NCBI GenBank assembly: GCA_039621445.1
Contig: CP154955.1
Location: forward strand, 10,404,241 to 10,468,240
Direction of reading: 5' to 3'
From: Euglena gracilis
Taxonomy: Eukaryota > Euglenida > Euglenophyceae > Euglenales
DNA length: 64,000 nucleotides
The translations under genes were made by a program, and so were the position numbers. How positions within the stretch are numbered: the stretch's first letter is position 1; each line of letters starts with the position of its first letter. Under the pieces are notes generated by a model. It was not told the DNA's origin. It made no database searches and was given only the letters and a program-made list of their open reading frames with translations. Positions 43,206 through 53,326 of the stretch are shown piece by piece.

Positions 43206-44760
43206 GATAAACTGTGCTTATGTGCAACAAAATCGGGTCACATGTCTCTGGAATGCCCGAATCCCGATGCATGAAAGAATATTCAGAGTCCAAGGGGCTC
43301 GACCTCCTCACGAGGATCGGGATCCTCGGCATTTTTGCGTCAAACGGGCGCTTCACGGTCTTCGAAGAACCGCTTAGCTGAAGTAGGCCCAATTCACCAT
43401 CGCGTGATTGTCTCGAAAACTATCCTTCTCGCGGTCGGTCACCTGGTCCCCCTACCCGAGAACGGGATTTCAATCGCGACTCTTCACGATCTCGTTCACG
43501 AAGTGGATCATCCGTTTCGCGCGAGTCACCGGGTACACCAATAAAGCACGGGTACACCAGTCATGGTCGACGGGAAACCCATTCACCACAACGGTTTGAC
43601 GGCAGAACGGAACACTGTTCTCCCCGTTACGCCGAATCCCGTCACAAATCACGTTATTCACTTTGCGGTTAAAAGGACCACCACTCATCCAAATGTCCCA
43701 GATCTCGTCCCCCCCCCCCGGCCCGGCTACGGAAATCGTGGTAAGCGCCGCGAGGACCGTGGTTACTCCTCATGCCGGCAAAAATTCGGTGTCAAGGTAT
43801 CTTGTTTGGAGGAGGCCACCCCGGCTTCGGGCAGGGACGGGGATGAGACCTTGGACAGGGACTTTAAAGAGGCACGAATGGAAGTCCGCACGATAAATTG
43901 GATCTATTCCACAACAAGGTCCGTTGCCGGCTATGCGGCCGGTTCGCACTTGGAGTAGGGGAGCCGAGGTCCGAGGGCACGGACCTCTGGGCTGATGAAC
44001 AGATGGTTCCCCCCCCTGCCCATTCGCCTTCACGGTCTGTGCCCGGAACTATTTCAGGTCCCCTACCCCCTACTCCACAGTTTCGCTCGGAATGTTGAGC
44101 AGAGTAGGAAAGGGTTCGTGGGAAATTTGGAATGCAAACATTATTTCCACCAGACTCTTCACTTTGCGTACCACCAATGGCATTACTCGTCCAAGTGGAA
44201 ATCCGCATTCAAAAATTTTGTACCAAAGTTAAAGTTTTAAATTGACACTGGTTGTCACATTGCACTGCTTTTTTGGTTGGGGTTGGTACCGACCCTTGTC
44301 TTCGTAAGCGCCAAGAAACCGATCAAAATTATAACCGTGGATAACACTCCCACTTGCAGTGGTTATTTGTGATGTGTGCTCGAGATACTCTTGCCCATCA
44401 TTCTCAAACGTCTCTCACACCCCCCTCAATTGAAACATTTTTCACATATTTGGGGTTACAAACCTGGAAGTCACGGGTCTGACGTAATTCTGGGATTCCC
44501 ATTTTTACGCCAGTGCTGATTGGCTGTGGATTGCCACTCCCAAGGTTTGCGCACAACACCCACCTCCATTACCACCCAAACCGCCAGCACCTTTGGCGTC
44601 AGCTATTGCGACCACCACTTTTTTAACACCTTTATCCACAATGGCAACACCGTTATCAACCACACCAGCCACCTTTTTCCACATCCGAGGTACAGACAAA
44701 TCCTCCCTCCACACCCAATGGCACACCTACATGTGTTCTACATGAGATAGGGCAAGCGAG
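43206..44760 (+). pseudogene. Gag end, readthrough hairpin and protease remnant (B2)
   Basis: The first knuckle is damaged by a deletion in the T-run (CTGTGCTTATGTGC). The Arg/Ser-rich linker and second knuckle (DHHSSKCP-like) are followed by gag ending GSHLE-TAG at 43956-43958. The post-stop hairpin keeps the inner stem AGGTCCG/CGGACCT, and the outer stem is one base shorter. The protease active site (ATT GAC ACT GGT at 44241) sits 285 nt (95 codons) from TAG, but the path between contains compensating indels and a TAA just before it. Confidence 0.75.
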
Positions 44761-45119
44761 CAGCGGTACCCCCACCGTTTCACTGGGTTACAAGACGAAA
44801 GCCCAAAGGCCTGAAGTAATTCCGGTGTCGAGTATTCGCCCAGCTACAGCACAACCCCGTTTCCCACCAGTTGTGCCGAATGCCGGCACACTGTACACGA
44901 CTCACCGGCTAATGCCACCAACACCCACTTATACACACAGCCGCCTCATCACCACACTTCCTTCAAATGTGTGCACTGCAGGATAATTTCCACCCAATAG
45001 GAATTCGATTGTGGATGTTTGGTTCCAAATCCAACAGTAATCGCAATTCCGAAAACGGAATCCCCGCCCAATGGTACACTTGGTTGTAGCCCGCGACGCG
45101 CGGAGATACATTGAGTACT

Positions 45120-47316
45120 CCAATAACGCGGATTAGCACCGTTGTTTGGAAACGCGAAGCGCTTTATTTTTGATCCAAATGCCACACAACACACTTGGTT
45201 TGAATTTGATGGGGAAAACTGCAGCCTGTCCACACTCCATTGGTATTACCCCTTGAGGTTGTGGAGGATAGCCCGCATGTTTGTGCATTCATTCATTGTG
45301 TCTATACAGTCCAACCCGGAAATCGGGTGCACTAATACGCGAAACGCGTATGGAATGCCTTCAATTTTGGTGAATGTCGCATTTTGAAGCGATGGTTTTC
45401 CAAAACGGCGGCATTCGCTGATTCCTTTGATTTGGCATTGAAAATTGATGCCTTTTAATCAAAAATGCATGCCCGTTTGCCACGTCACTACACTCAAACG
45501 CTTTCGTGTGTTATGAACGCACCTTCTCCCAAAACTTATCGGATGCGTGGTTGAGAAAATTCTTCAGGATGAAGCCCGAGGAGTTATTCTCATACCCACC
45601 ATTCCGGAAGCGGAATGGGCCACAAACTATCGTATGTGTGCTTTCATTGGTGGTATTTACCCCCTAATGAACCGATTTTTGAAGATTTTTGTGGTAGAAT
45701 GTTACCACCTTTATAAGAAATCATTTTTTGTGTATATTGCTTCGATGCTTTCGGAATATCCGAATTCGCAGTGCCGAGGAAACTCGGTAGCCCCGGGGAT
45801 GGAGCCCTGGCGGTATCCTCTGTCATCGAAAGTGCCAGTCAGCATCCTAAGTCAACCGAATTCTGTTCGCAGATCACCCGCGAATTTGGCGGTGTGCTGG
45901 AAAATGCAGTTTACGCCTGCGTCATCGACCCCGCGATACGCGGTCCGTTCGGTGTATGCAAGATCGAGCTTAAGGACGGAGCTAAACCAATGCACCAGAA
46001 ATTTTTTCACTGTTCGGGAGAACGTGAACAAGCTCCCATCGAAATGATTGAGAAGCTTATCCGGCGCAAGTGGATTTTACCCTCGAAAAGCGAGTGGACA
46101 TCCCAGGCATTTGTCATTCCTAAAACGCCTGATCCCTCAGGTCAAAAGAAATGGATGCTGGTGCTGGATTACCGGTACCTGAACTCCCAAACAAGGGATG
46201 ATCCCTTCCCGCTCCCCCTTATCGAGGATTTGATCATCAAACAGTCGGAAAATCGATTGTGGTAAATTTTCCATCTGGTGGACGGTTTTCATCAGATGCG
46301 TTTGCATCCTCATTTGCAACCATGCCGGGCATTCGTGACATCCAAGGGTGTGTACCAATGGACGGTACTCCCCATGGGTGTTAACAATGGCCCAGCCGTG
46401 TTTCAATGCATGATACAATAGGTTTTACGCGACTTACCGTTTACCATTGTGTACATTGACGATGTGCTGGTGGGAACACCACCACCATCCGCAAAATCGA
46501 GTGAGGATATCCTCTCTACACACTTTCACCATGTTTGCGCGGTGTTAACCGCTTTTCAAAAACATGTGCTTTTCACGCTGGGCGCGAAAATGCATTTGTT
46601 TCGCGAAATTTTAAAACTTTGCGGACATATCCTGAGCAATGGACAGCTTAAAACCGCGACGAGTAAACTTGAGGCCATTAAAAACTGGACCCCTGAGGTA
46701 ATCAAAACAATCACTTGCCTCAAAGGTTTTTTTGGATTAGCCCGATACTACGCAGTTTATGCGAGGTATTTCGCGAAATCGCGGTACACCTCACCAAACA
46801 GCTCAAAAAAACGGGCTGTTGACAACAGCAAAGTCATTTGGAATGACCAAGTGCGAGAAGCCCTTGGGAAAATCAAGGTTTTGCTTTTGGAGAATGTAGT
46901 CCTCGACATCGCGGGCCCGTACAAACCTTATGTGCTGGCAGTCGACAGCAGCGATTACGCTGTTTGCGGATTTTTTAGCCCGCAAAATGCGTCGAATGAG
47001 ATCCGGCCTTTGGCTGTCTGCACCAGAAACCTACAGGGCGACGACGGCAAAGGACAGGTCAAGTGGGGTACACGCAACAAGTAAACCTACGCAATCGAAT
47101 TCCGAAGCTGGGTAGCCAGCAGCCTTGTCGAGATCCTCTTCAAGACTGATCATGAGAGCCTTCATCGCTGGTACACCGAGGATTTGAACAAGGCCATGTC
47201 ATCGGTCGTAAGGCGATGTCGATGGCATGAGGTTTTGAGTCAGTTCCACCTTGTGGTGATTTATACCCCCTCGCCACACGCAAAAGGAAGCGGATCCACT
47301 GAGTCGTGCCCCTTGG
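45120..47316 (+). pseudogene. Dam-like remnant, RT and RNase H (B2)
   Basis: The Dam-like part is short and broken (RGVILIPTIPEAEW near 45580). RT spans about 45960-46740 with RGPFGVCKIELKDGAKP, LDYRYLNSQTRDDPFPLP and MYIDDVLVGTPPPSAKSSED; a TAA at 46263-46265 interrupts the DLEDGF block. RNase H has [20 protein letters not shown], with the Gly-Gly lost. There is a stop at 47082. The copy is inactive. Confidence 0.85.
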
Positions 47317-47349
47317 CTCCAAGCACCTTCGGTCACCCACCCCTTTGGG

Positions 47350-47440
47350 CCCCGCATCGCCCTGCATCGCCCTGCATCGCCCTGCATCGCCCTGCATCAC
47401 CCTGCATCGCCCTGCATCGCCCTGCATCGCCCTACAGCCA
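47350..47440 (+). repeat. Decamer tandem array (GCATCGCCCT)
   Basis: About nine copies of a 10-bp unit begin about 35 bp after the end of B2. One unit has CATCACC and the last has CTACAGC. The array marks the boundary between B2 and the non-B sequence. Confidence 0.95.
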
Positions 47441-47591
47441 TCCAATGGTGCCCTAAAACCGAAGACCAGAGTTCCTAGCCAGAACCTCAGGCAACCCCCA
47501 GGCAACCTTACAGTCAACCCCCAGGCAACCATCAGGCACATTCACACAAAATCCTCGTTTCTCACGCTGTGCATCGGCCACACTACAAAAG

Positions 47592-47970
47592 AGTCGGACT
47601 GCCACGACAGAGGAAGGGGGAGGAAGGGACCAAGAGGGCGAAGCACAAGAAGATGGTGAGGTCCTGCTTTCCTTGCCGGCTGTTCTGTTCTGGTGTGTTT
47701 GTGCGTGCGCGGGGGGGGGGCTTCTTACTGCGCCTTTTTTGCCAGAGTTGGCGATGATGAGGCCTCCTCCGACACCTTGGCGAAGCTGAACCGTCGTGAC
47801 CCCGCCCCCCCCCCCCTCTCCCATGGCTGCTTGGTTGGGGGTCCCCTTTCTGGTTGGGATGTCTTTCTTTTTCTGCTGATTTTTTGGGTGGGAGGGTTGG
47901 GCTCACCATCTTCTTGTGCTTCGCCCTCTTGGTCCCTTCCTCCCCCTTCCTCTGTCGTGGGAGTCCGAGA
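47592..47970. repeat. 59-bp perfect inverted repeat around a 241-bp loop
   Basis: Left arm 47602-47660 (CCACGACAGAGGAAGG to AAGATGGTGAG) is the exact reverse complement of 47902-47960. Outside it, TCGGACT on the left pairs with AGTCCGA on the right. The loop contains a G10 run at 47712 and a C13 run near 47805. It overlaps the C-terminal extension of the element C recombinase frame, so it may be an end structure of that DIRS-like element. Confidence 0.9.
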
Positions 47971-48928
47971 CCATTCGGGCTCCGCACTGCGAGATGGTGA
48001 GGTACTGTGCACCCCCCTTTGGGCAATAATTGTTTGAATTTTTGATACGACTCCAAGTCGCAAATAATGAGCTTGGAAGGCCCCAAAATTTTTCCACTGA
48101 CCCAACTGCTGGACTTCTTCCACTTGCAAACCAGCATTTTTCCACCATAAAACCCCAGCCCCTCTGGTGCTGTTGGGTTTCCAATGGGTGGTGTCCACCC
48201 CCCCCCTCATGCAGAATTTCTTTGGTAAGGGAATTCACTCTTTCTGATGTCAAAGGTCTTTTGCCATCCAAAGACCATAACAGATTATTTTTGTGCCCAA
48301 ACATGTGGGCTGTCCTTTCCACATACTCTTTCATTAAATGTCACGGGCTTATGAGGGGGGTGTGTGGCAAATTCAAAACTTCCTCCCATCTTGGGAATTG
48401 CCACCCTTTCCTTTGCAATAAAATGAAAATTGTTTCACCCACGAAACTGATTTTTCGCTGTGTCCTGGCTAGATCAACCCCCCTGTGGAGGGCCAAAAGC
48501 CTCCAACAGATCATGAGTCTGTTTCTCAGCTCTTTCACGGAGAGTTCTGAGAGGGGTTTCAATTGTCTGATCATGTTGTCTAGCAAATCAGTGGGGTCCC
48601 AAAAATGGGCATACTTGCAGACATTGGAATTCCACTTTCTTTTCAATGGAGACAAAAGAGGGGAAAACCTCAATGACCCAAACCCTGGGAGTAACAATGC
48701 TGCTGCATATGCATTTCGTGCAGTGTCGAGGCTGTGAGCAGCCAGATCAAGGATGGCCTCAGCCATCCTGTGGACTGTGCAATCCTGCAGGGGCACCCCT
48801 TTGTGCAACAATTGGCCCATTAAAGCCCTGAAGGCTGAGTCATATCTTTTGACATTTCCAGATTTTTTATGTAAGTGTCGATACTGGACATCGAAACTTC
48901 CTGGGATTGTAATATTTGCCTGACACAA
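47725..48928 (-). pseudogene. DIRS-like tyrosine recombinase (element C)
   Basis: A YR integrates circular DNA in DIRS elements. The N-terminal helical domain (YDSAFRALMGQLLHKGVPL, RNAYAAALLLPGFG) precedes the catalytic domain. Box I is MICWRLLALHRGVDLARTQR with the first Arg. Box II is KPNSTRGAGVLWWKNAG (second Arg; the usual His is Asn), then EEVQQLGQWKNFGAFQAHYL with the Trp and the nucleophile Tyr. A TAA-free junction near 48340 and a C-run at about 48200 cause two frame changes. A charged C-terminal extension follows. Confidence 0.8.
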
Positions 48929-49229
48929 TCAAGCAGGCTAAATTCCACCTTGGGGTGGGGGTATCTCCTCCCCCCAGCAGTTGGTGAACAGACCCCATTG
49001 GGGGGGGGGGGTACCAACAAAACTTTGCTGCCTGGCTGCCTGATTGACATTAATTGGCGCCACCATGATGTCGAAGCCCAATGGGGTACAATCAACAGAC
49101 ATTGCAGGTCTGGATTTACCATCAATCTCTGAACCCACTGTGGAATGATGCTCCAGGGGGGGTTTGCATAAACTGAGGGGAGGCCCCTCAAATCTGTGTG
49201 TACCAGGCAGCCATTCTGCCAGGGCACTG
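48820..49229 (-). pseudogene. Dam-like (NPPW) domain of element C
   Basis: Upstream of the recombinase on the - strand are PWQNGCLVHTDLRGLPSVYA, NPPWSIIPQWVQRLMV, CLLIVPHWASTSWWRQLMS and GSKVLLVPP. This is the Dam-like domain that DIRS elements carry between RNase H and YR. The N-terminal half (the IDxFA motif) is missing because the B3 LTR begins at 49230. The overlap in a different frame with the recombinase start is due to an indel. Confidence 0.8.
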
Positions 49230-49626
49230 TGTACCAGATACAATGGGCTACGGCCTACAATCTGGCTACGGCCGGGCTGTACAAAGTGGCATGGTTAAAC
49301 CATAAGACAAAGAGAGAATTTCAGAGCTAGCGAAAGCTTAGCGAAAGTAACTGGTTCCTAATTCAAGGTTATTGGGTTTGGTGCTTTGCAATTCTCTTTT
49401 AGAATTCTGAGGGCGAAGTCCCATATGAATACAAGTTTTATTTCTTTCTTTTACAAAGCTCGAAAGAGCAAAAGTCACTTTCATATAAGGAACTGCGGTC
49501 CCACCAATTCTTCCGCTTGTGTGCTTTGCATTCAAAAGGAGAAAAGGGAAGCAAATTTTATTGTTACTCCCCCCACGGGCTTTTCGGGATGAAAGCATAA
49601 GTAGAAAAGCCGGGGTGGGACGTACA
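49230..49626 (+). repeat. 5' LTR of B3
   Basis: Bounds are set by the inverted ends TGTAC...GTACA, the interruption of the element C frame at 49229, and a primer-binding site 2 bp downstream. The length is 397 bp. It contains GCTACGGCC repeats near its start and a C-run. No other copy in the window matches it, so the 3' LTR must lie beyond 64000. Confidence 0.7.
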
Positions 49627-49628
49627 CT

Positions 49629-49640
49629 TGGTAGCAGAAT
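49629..49640 (+). other. Primer-binding site of B3 (initiator tRNA-Met)
   Basis: TGGTAGCAGAAT is complementary over its first 10 bases to the 3' end (UCUGCUACCA) of eukaryotic initiator tRNA-Met. It lies 2 bp after the LTR end, the usual distance. Reverse transcription of the minus strand would start here. Confidence 0.65.
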
Positions 49641-50540
49641 AGGTTTAACGGTCGAACGACCAAAGAAAAACTCCGAAAAAGGCGCCTAAGCACGGGCGAG
49701 GTGTCTCAGGGGCACAAGTGGCTACGGCTGCATCACAAAGCCTCTGAGCCCCCACCTTTGCTTACCTTTTTGGGTCTTTTCACACAAATGTTTACAATTT
49801 TTACAATTTTTACGATTTTCACAAAAATTTTCCCAATTTTTCATCAGAAATGCAAAGCGCACATGCGCACACTGGAAACGCACCTATTAACTATGCTTTG
49901 TTAATAGGTTCGCTTCGTGGACTGCAGAATGCAGACGAAGTCGCTACGGCGAAAGGAAAATTTTCCTTACAAGGGGCGGATGCCCAAGTCGCTTTAGCGA
50001 CAGAAAATTTTTATCCACAAGGGGCGAATGCCCAAGCCGCTTCTGCGGTGGAAAAATTTTCCATACAAGGGGCGGACGCCCAAGCCGCTTCGGCGGTAAC
50101 CCCCCCCCCCCCCACACCTGGGTTTTCGAACCCAAACCGCATTGGCGGTGCCCCCCCCCCACAACTGGGTTTTCGAACCCACACCGCATTAGCGGTGCCC
50201 CCTCCTACAACAAGCCGCTTCGGCGGTGCCCACCCCCCTCCTCCAAGGGTCTTCGGACCCAAGCCGCTTCGGCGGTGCCCCTCCCTCCAAGGGTCTTCGG
50301 ACCCAAGCCGCTTCGGCGGTGCCCCCCCCCCTCCAAGGGTCTTCGGATCCAAGCCGCTTCGGCGGAACCCTCCCCTCCAAGGGTCTACGGACCCAACCCG
50401 CATTCGCGGACCCACCGTTAAAACCGCCGCATTTGCGGTGTAACACAACCCTACAATGGGTCTACGGACCCCCTCCGCTTCTGCGGAGTCTGACTCACAA
50501 GTGGGCAGAATGCCCGAACGGGACTGGCAATTAGTGCCTT
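49641..50540 (+). repeat. B3 leader with two hairpin-bearing tandem repeats
   Basis: The A-T rich leader (TTACAATTTTTACAATTTTTACG near 49790) precedes an open frame at 49850-50443. Within it a ~50-bp unit (ACAAGGGGCGGATGCCCAAG) occurs three times at 49968-50096. A ~45-bp unit with CCAAGGGTCTTCGGACCCAAGCCGCTTCGGCGG-type content then repeats about seven times to 50440. CCGCTTCGGCGG is perfect at 50085, 50215, 50264, 50308 and 50354. Whether the frame is translated is uncertain; C-runs of 8-12 change its register. Confidence 0.8.
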
Positions 50541-50821
50541 TTGGCACCCAATTGCCTACAGAGCCCCCCCCTTACGAGGACGGGTTGGAAACACCTTGTT
50601 TTTTCCACCCCCCCCCCAGCTCTACCACCGGTAAGCCCCATTCGGGACTTGCCCCCCCCCCCTCCACAATTGGGAGAAATCCCAGAACTACCTTGGTCCG
50701 CTGAAATGCGGTTGGTGGTCCCGGACACTGCCGGTGTCATTGTTCCCATGGACAATGACCCCGAGGAAGACCGGGATTCGTTCTCCAGTAATACCGTTGA
50801 GCGCGTAGTGGCCAGAAATTT

Positions 50822-53326
50822 CGACACATCGAAGCATGTGTCCAAAATTGCGCTAAAACACTGAACCAAGTCCTACAATTTGATGAAGACAGTCACAAGG
50901 CCGTTTTCGGCAAGCTGGACTTCCTTTGGCAATATATCCAAGAATTTGGACAATTTTGCCAAAAGAATTTTAACTCCACTACAATGGACCTTCAGAACCT
51001 CCACCAAGGTTTTGACGCATTTTTGCGCAACACCTTGGTACAAAACTTCCAACAGGTACAAGAGACCCTCCACACCGCGGAATCGCGGAATAACGCAAAA
51101 TTTTCACATTTACAACAAAATCTACAACAATTGTTCACACAACTGGAAAACTTTTCTTATACAATGCAAGAAATGCAGTCCCGGTTACAACAACGGGATA
51201 AAGCGCCTACGGGTGCGGAACTTGGCTCATATGTTTCATATGAGCACTTCTCAACCCTGTCCAATGTTGTACAACAGTCCCAAGAACGCATTTTGCGTTT
51301 GGGTGATGAAAACGCGAGTTTTCATCAAAATTTTGCACAAATACGCGAAAACTATGTACAAAGAGCTTTTGCTCAACAACTGGAAGAGCGGATTGCTCGT
51401 TTGGAACAAACTTCCTGCAAATGCGGTGAAGTTTCCCACAATTTGACCACATTGCACACTCAAGTGGCGGAAATCGCGCATCGGCAAGATTTCCTCCATG
51501 AAAAGTGGCAAAACGACATACAAAAACTTGAAACTGCTTCCAATGCGCTACAAACTGCTACGGCGGAACTCCAATCCCGCGATGCGGTGATTCTTAGCTT
51601 ACAAACCGCGAATGCGGAACTTCAAGACCGAGAAACGGTCATAACTACCATCCAAACCGCGAATGCGGACCTCCAAATTGCGTTTGCAGACCTGAAAACC
51701 GCTTTTGCGGATGTTTCGGGACTACAAACCGCAATTGGGGACTTACAACGCCGCTTTGCGGAAACTTCCACCAAAAATCCCAGTATGGGAGCATTACGAT
51801 CCACTGTAACCGATTTGCACAATCAGTTACAAGCGGATGTGAACAAAATCGAATCCGCATTTGCAGATTTGCACAAACGGTGCAACGGTATTCAAAACTC
51901 AATTGCGGGTATCACCGGCATTGAAACCGCACTTGCGGATTTGAATACCCAACACAAAACCTTACAATCCACCACTTCCCATTTACAAAAACGCGTACAA
52001 ACACTTTCTACAAGGGTCTCCGGACTCCAACCATCCTCGGATGGACAAACGGTTCGCGAAGTCGAACTACCCCTTGATTTTCGCACATTTTACGACCAAA
52101 TGCTTGCGAAATATCAGGAAAACTTACAAGAATTTTGTGAAACCTTGATGAGGACCGAAAATTCGGTCACCCAACAAGTTCTCACACTAAAACAACAAAT
52201 TTCGGTGTTGGAGAACCGACTTTCTACAATGATGGATGACAAAACCGCTGAAAATGCGGTAGGGGTACCCCAACCCACGTTGGGTACCACAACCCCACAA
52301 ACCGAGAATCGGTTGAACACCCTTACAACCGCAATGGAAACTTTGGTTAAGCGGGTCCAATTCTTGGACACCACTTTTCCAAAGCTTTCCGCGGATTTTG
52401 ACTCCATTGTTAACAAACTACCACTTTTGGATGAGTTACCCTCATACCGCAAACGTATTAAGAGTTTGCAGGGTGATGTTGAACGAATTTCGGACCTTTT
52501 CCAGGTGGTTGGTTCATTGGAACAAAGTATCCAAGATTTTGCATTGAGTTTGGATGAGATTCATGCAAAATCCCGCAACCCCCCGCACTTTGCCCCTGAA
52601 AACCGTGTTTTCGGTGGTCAAAATGCAACTTCCAGCTCACAACGCGCTTTTCGTGCATCACCCGAAGCATCCTCGGATGCCCGACATCCAACTCGCGACT
52701 TTGTGCATCAAATTAGCGATTCGTTGGATGCCAATCCTTCCAAAAGCGCAGTATGCACACCCTTACAACCATCTTCGGATGCGCATGCCCTACAAGCATC
52801 CACGGATGCACATGATCATGAACATGCCTACAATCGCGATTACAATCGCCCGTTTATACCACAACTTAAGATTCCCCCCCCTAAGGGTGAATCTTCGGAT
52901 GAGGAACCGGTTTTTACCACAAAAACCGCGAATCCTCCGGTTTTACAACAAGAAATTCGCGAATCGGGACTGATTCGCGGTATGAGCCATACCCCTACCC
53001 CGGGTATTGGCCATGGATCGCGAATGCGAAACACGGAATTTACTGCGGTTCCCCGATTTGCGGGTGAACAACGGGATTCCTACCCCCCTGGTATGTTACC
53101 ACACCCCGAATCGCGGAATCGCGACCCTTTACAATCCGAATCGCGGAATCGCGAACCACAACCATACAATTCGCGGAATTGCGATGTACCAAATACCCAT
53201 GGTACCTACGGTACCATGAGTACCATCATGGATGCGCATTCGCGCATGCCACAACAACAACCTTACCCCAACAATTACGATGGAAATCGCGGTCCACAAC
53301 GCGATTTCAAAGTGCCAACAAGGTAA
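50822..53326 (+). CDS. Family B gag, coiled-coil region (B3)
   Basis: The frame is open from 50801. Homology to B1 begins in frame at ACVQNCAKTLNQVLQFDED (50834), upstream of the first ATG at 50984, and the preceding homologous acidic segment (PDTAGVIVPMDNDPEEDRD) is in another frame ending at 50864, so a shift lies near 50830. The 780-residue segment after 50984 is a long coiled coil with internal repeats (LQTANAELQDRETVITTIQT, ANADLQIAFADLKTAFADV) followed by YRKRIKSLQGDVERISDLF. A His/Asp/Ala-rich tail ends near 53315, where a deletion shifts the frame into the capsid. Confidence 0.8.
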   Translation, partial: RHIEACVQNCAKTLNQVLQFDEDSHKAVFGKLDFLWQYIQEFGQFCQKNFNSTTMDLQNLHQGFDAFLRNTLVQNFQQVQETLHTAESRNNAKFSHLQQNLQQLFTQLENFSYTMQEMQSRLQQRDKAPTGAELGSYVSYEHFSTLSNVVQQSQERILRLGDENASFHQNFAQIRENYVQRAFAQQLEERIARLEQTSCKCGEVSHNLTTLHTQVAEIAHRQDFLHEKWQNDIQKLETASNALQTATAELQSRDAVILSLQTANAELQDRETVITTIQTANADLQIAFADLKTAFADVSGLQTAIGDLQRRFAETSTKNPSMGALRSTVTDLHNQLQADVNKIESAFADLHKRCNGIQNSIAGITGIETALADLNTQHKTLQSTTSHLQKRVQTLSTRVSGLQPSSDGQTVREVELPLDFRTFYDQMLAKYQENLQEFCETLMRTENSVTQQVLTLKQQISVLENRLSTMMDDKTAENAVGVPQPTLGTTTPQTENRLNTLTTAMETLVKRVQFLDTTFPKLSADFDSIVNKLPLLDELPSYRKRIKSLQGDVERISDLFQVVGSLEQSIQDFALSLDEIHAKSRNPPHFAPENRVFGGQNATSSSQRAFRASPEASSDARHPTRDFVHQISDSLDANPSKSAVCTPLQPSSDAHALQASTDAHDHEHAYNRDYNRPFIPQLKIPPPKGESSDEEPVFTTKTANPPVLQQEIRESGLIRGMSHTPTPGIGHGSRMRNTEFTAVPRFAGEQRDSYPPGMLPHPESRNRDPLQSESRNREPQPYNSRNCDVPNTHGTYGTMSTIMDAHSRMPQQQPYPNNYDGNRGPQRDFKVPTR

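Larger units (their letters stand above)
43206..47316 (+). mobile_element. Ty3/gypsy family B, copy B2 (truncated both ends)
   Basis: This begins at the first zinc knuckle of gag, immediately after B1, and ends inside the RNase H tail (SRAPW region), where a decamer array takes over. It lacks the gag coiled coil, integrase, chromodomain and ORF2. It follows B1 (31680-35790) closely along its length but has more stops. It is useful as a third sequence for the gag end and the readthrough hairpin. Confidence 0.9.

Noticed and set aside
47350-47440. CRISPR-like array
   Set aside because: The 10-bp units are contiguous with no unique spacers, and the context is a eukaryotic retroelement region.
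49955-50440. CRISPR or bacterial REP-type array
   Set aside because: The repeats are tandem without spacers, lie in an LTR retrotransposon leader, and vary like a minisatellite.
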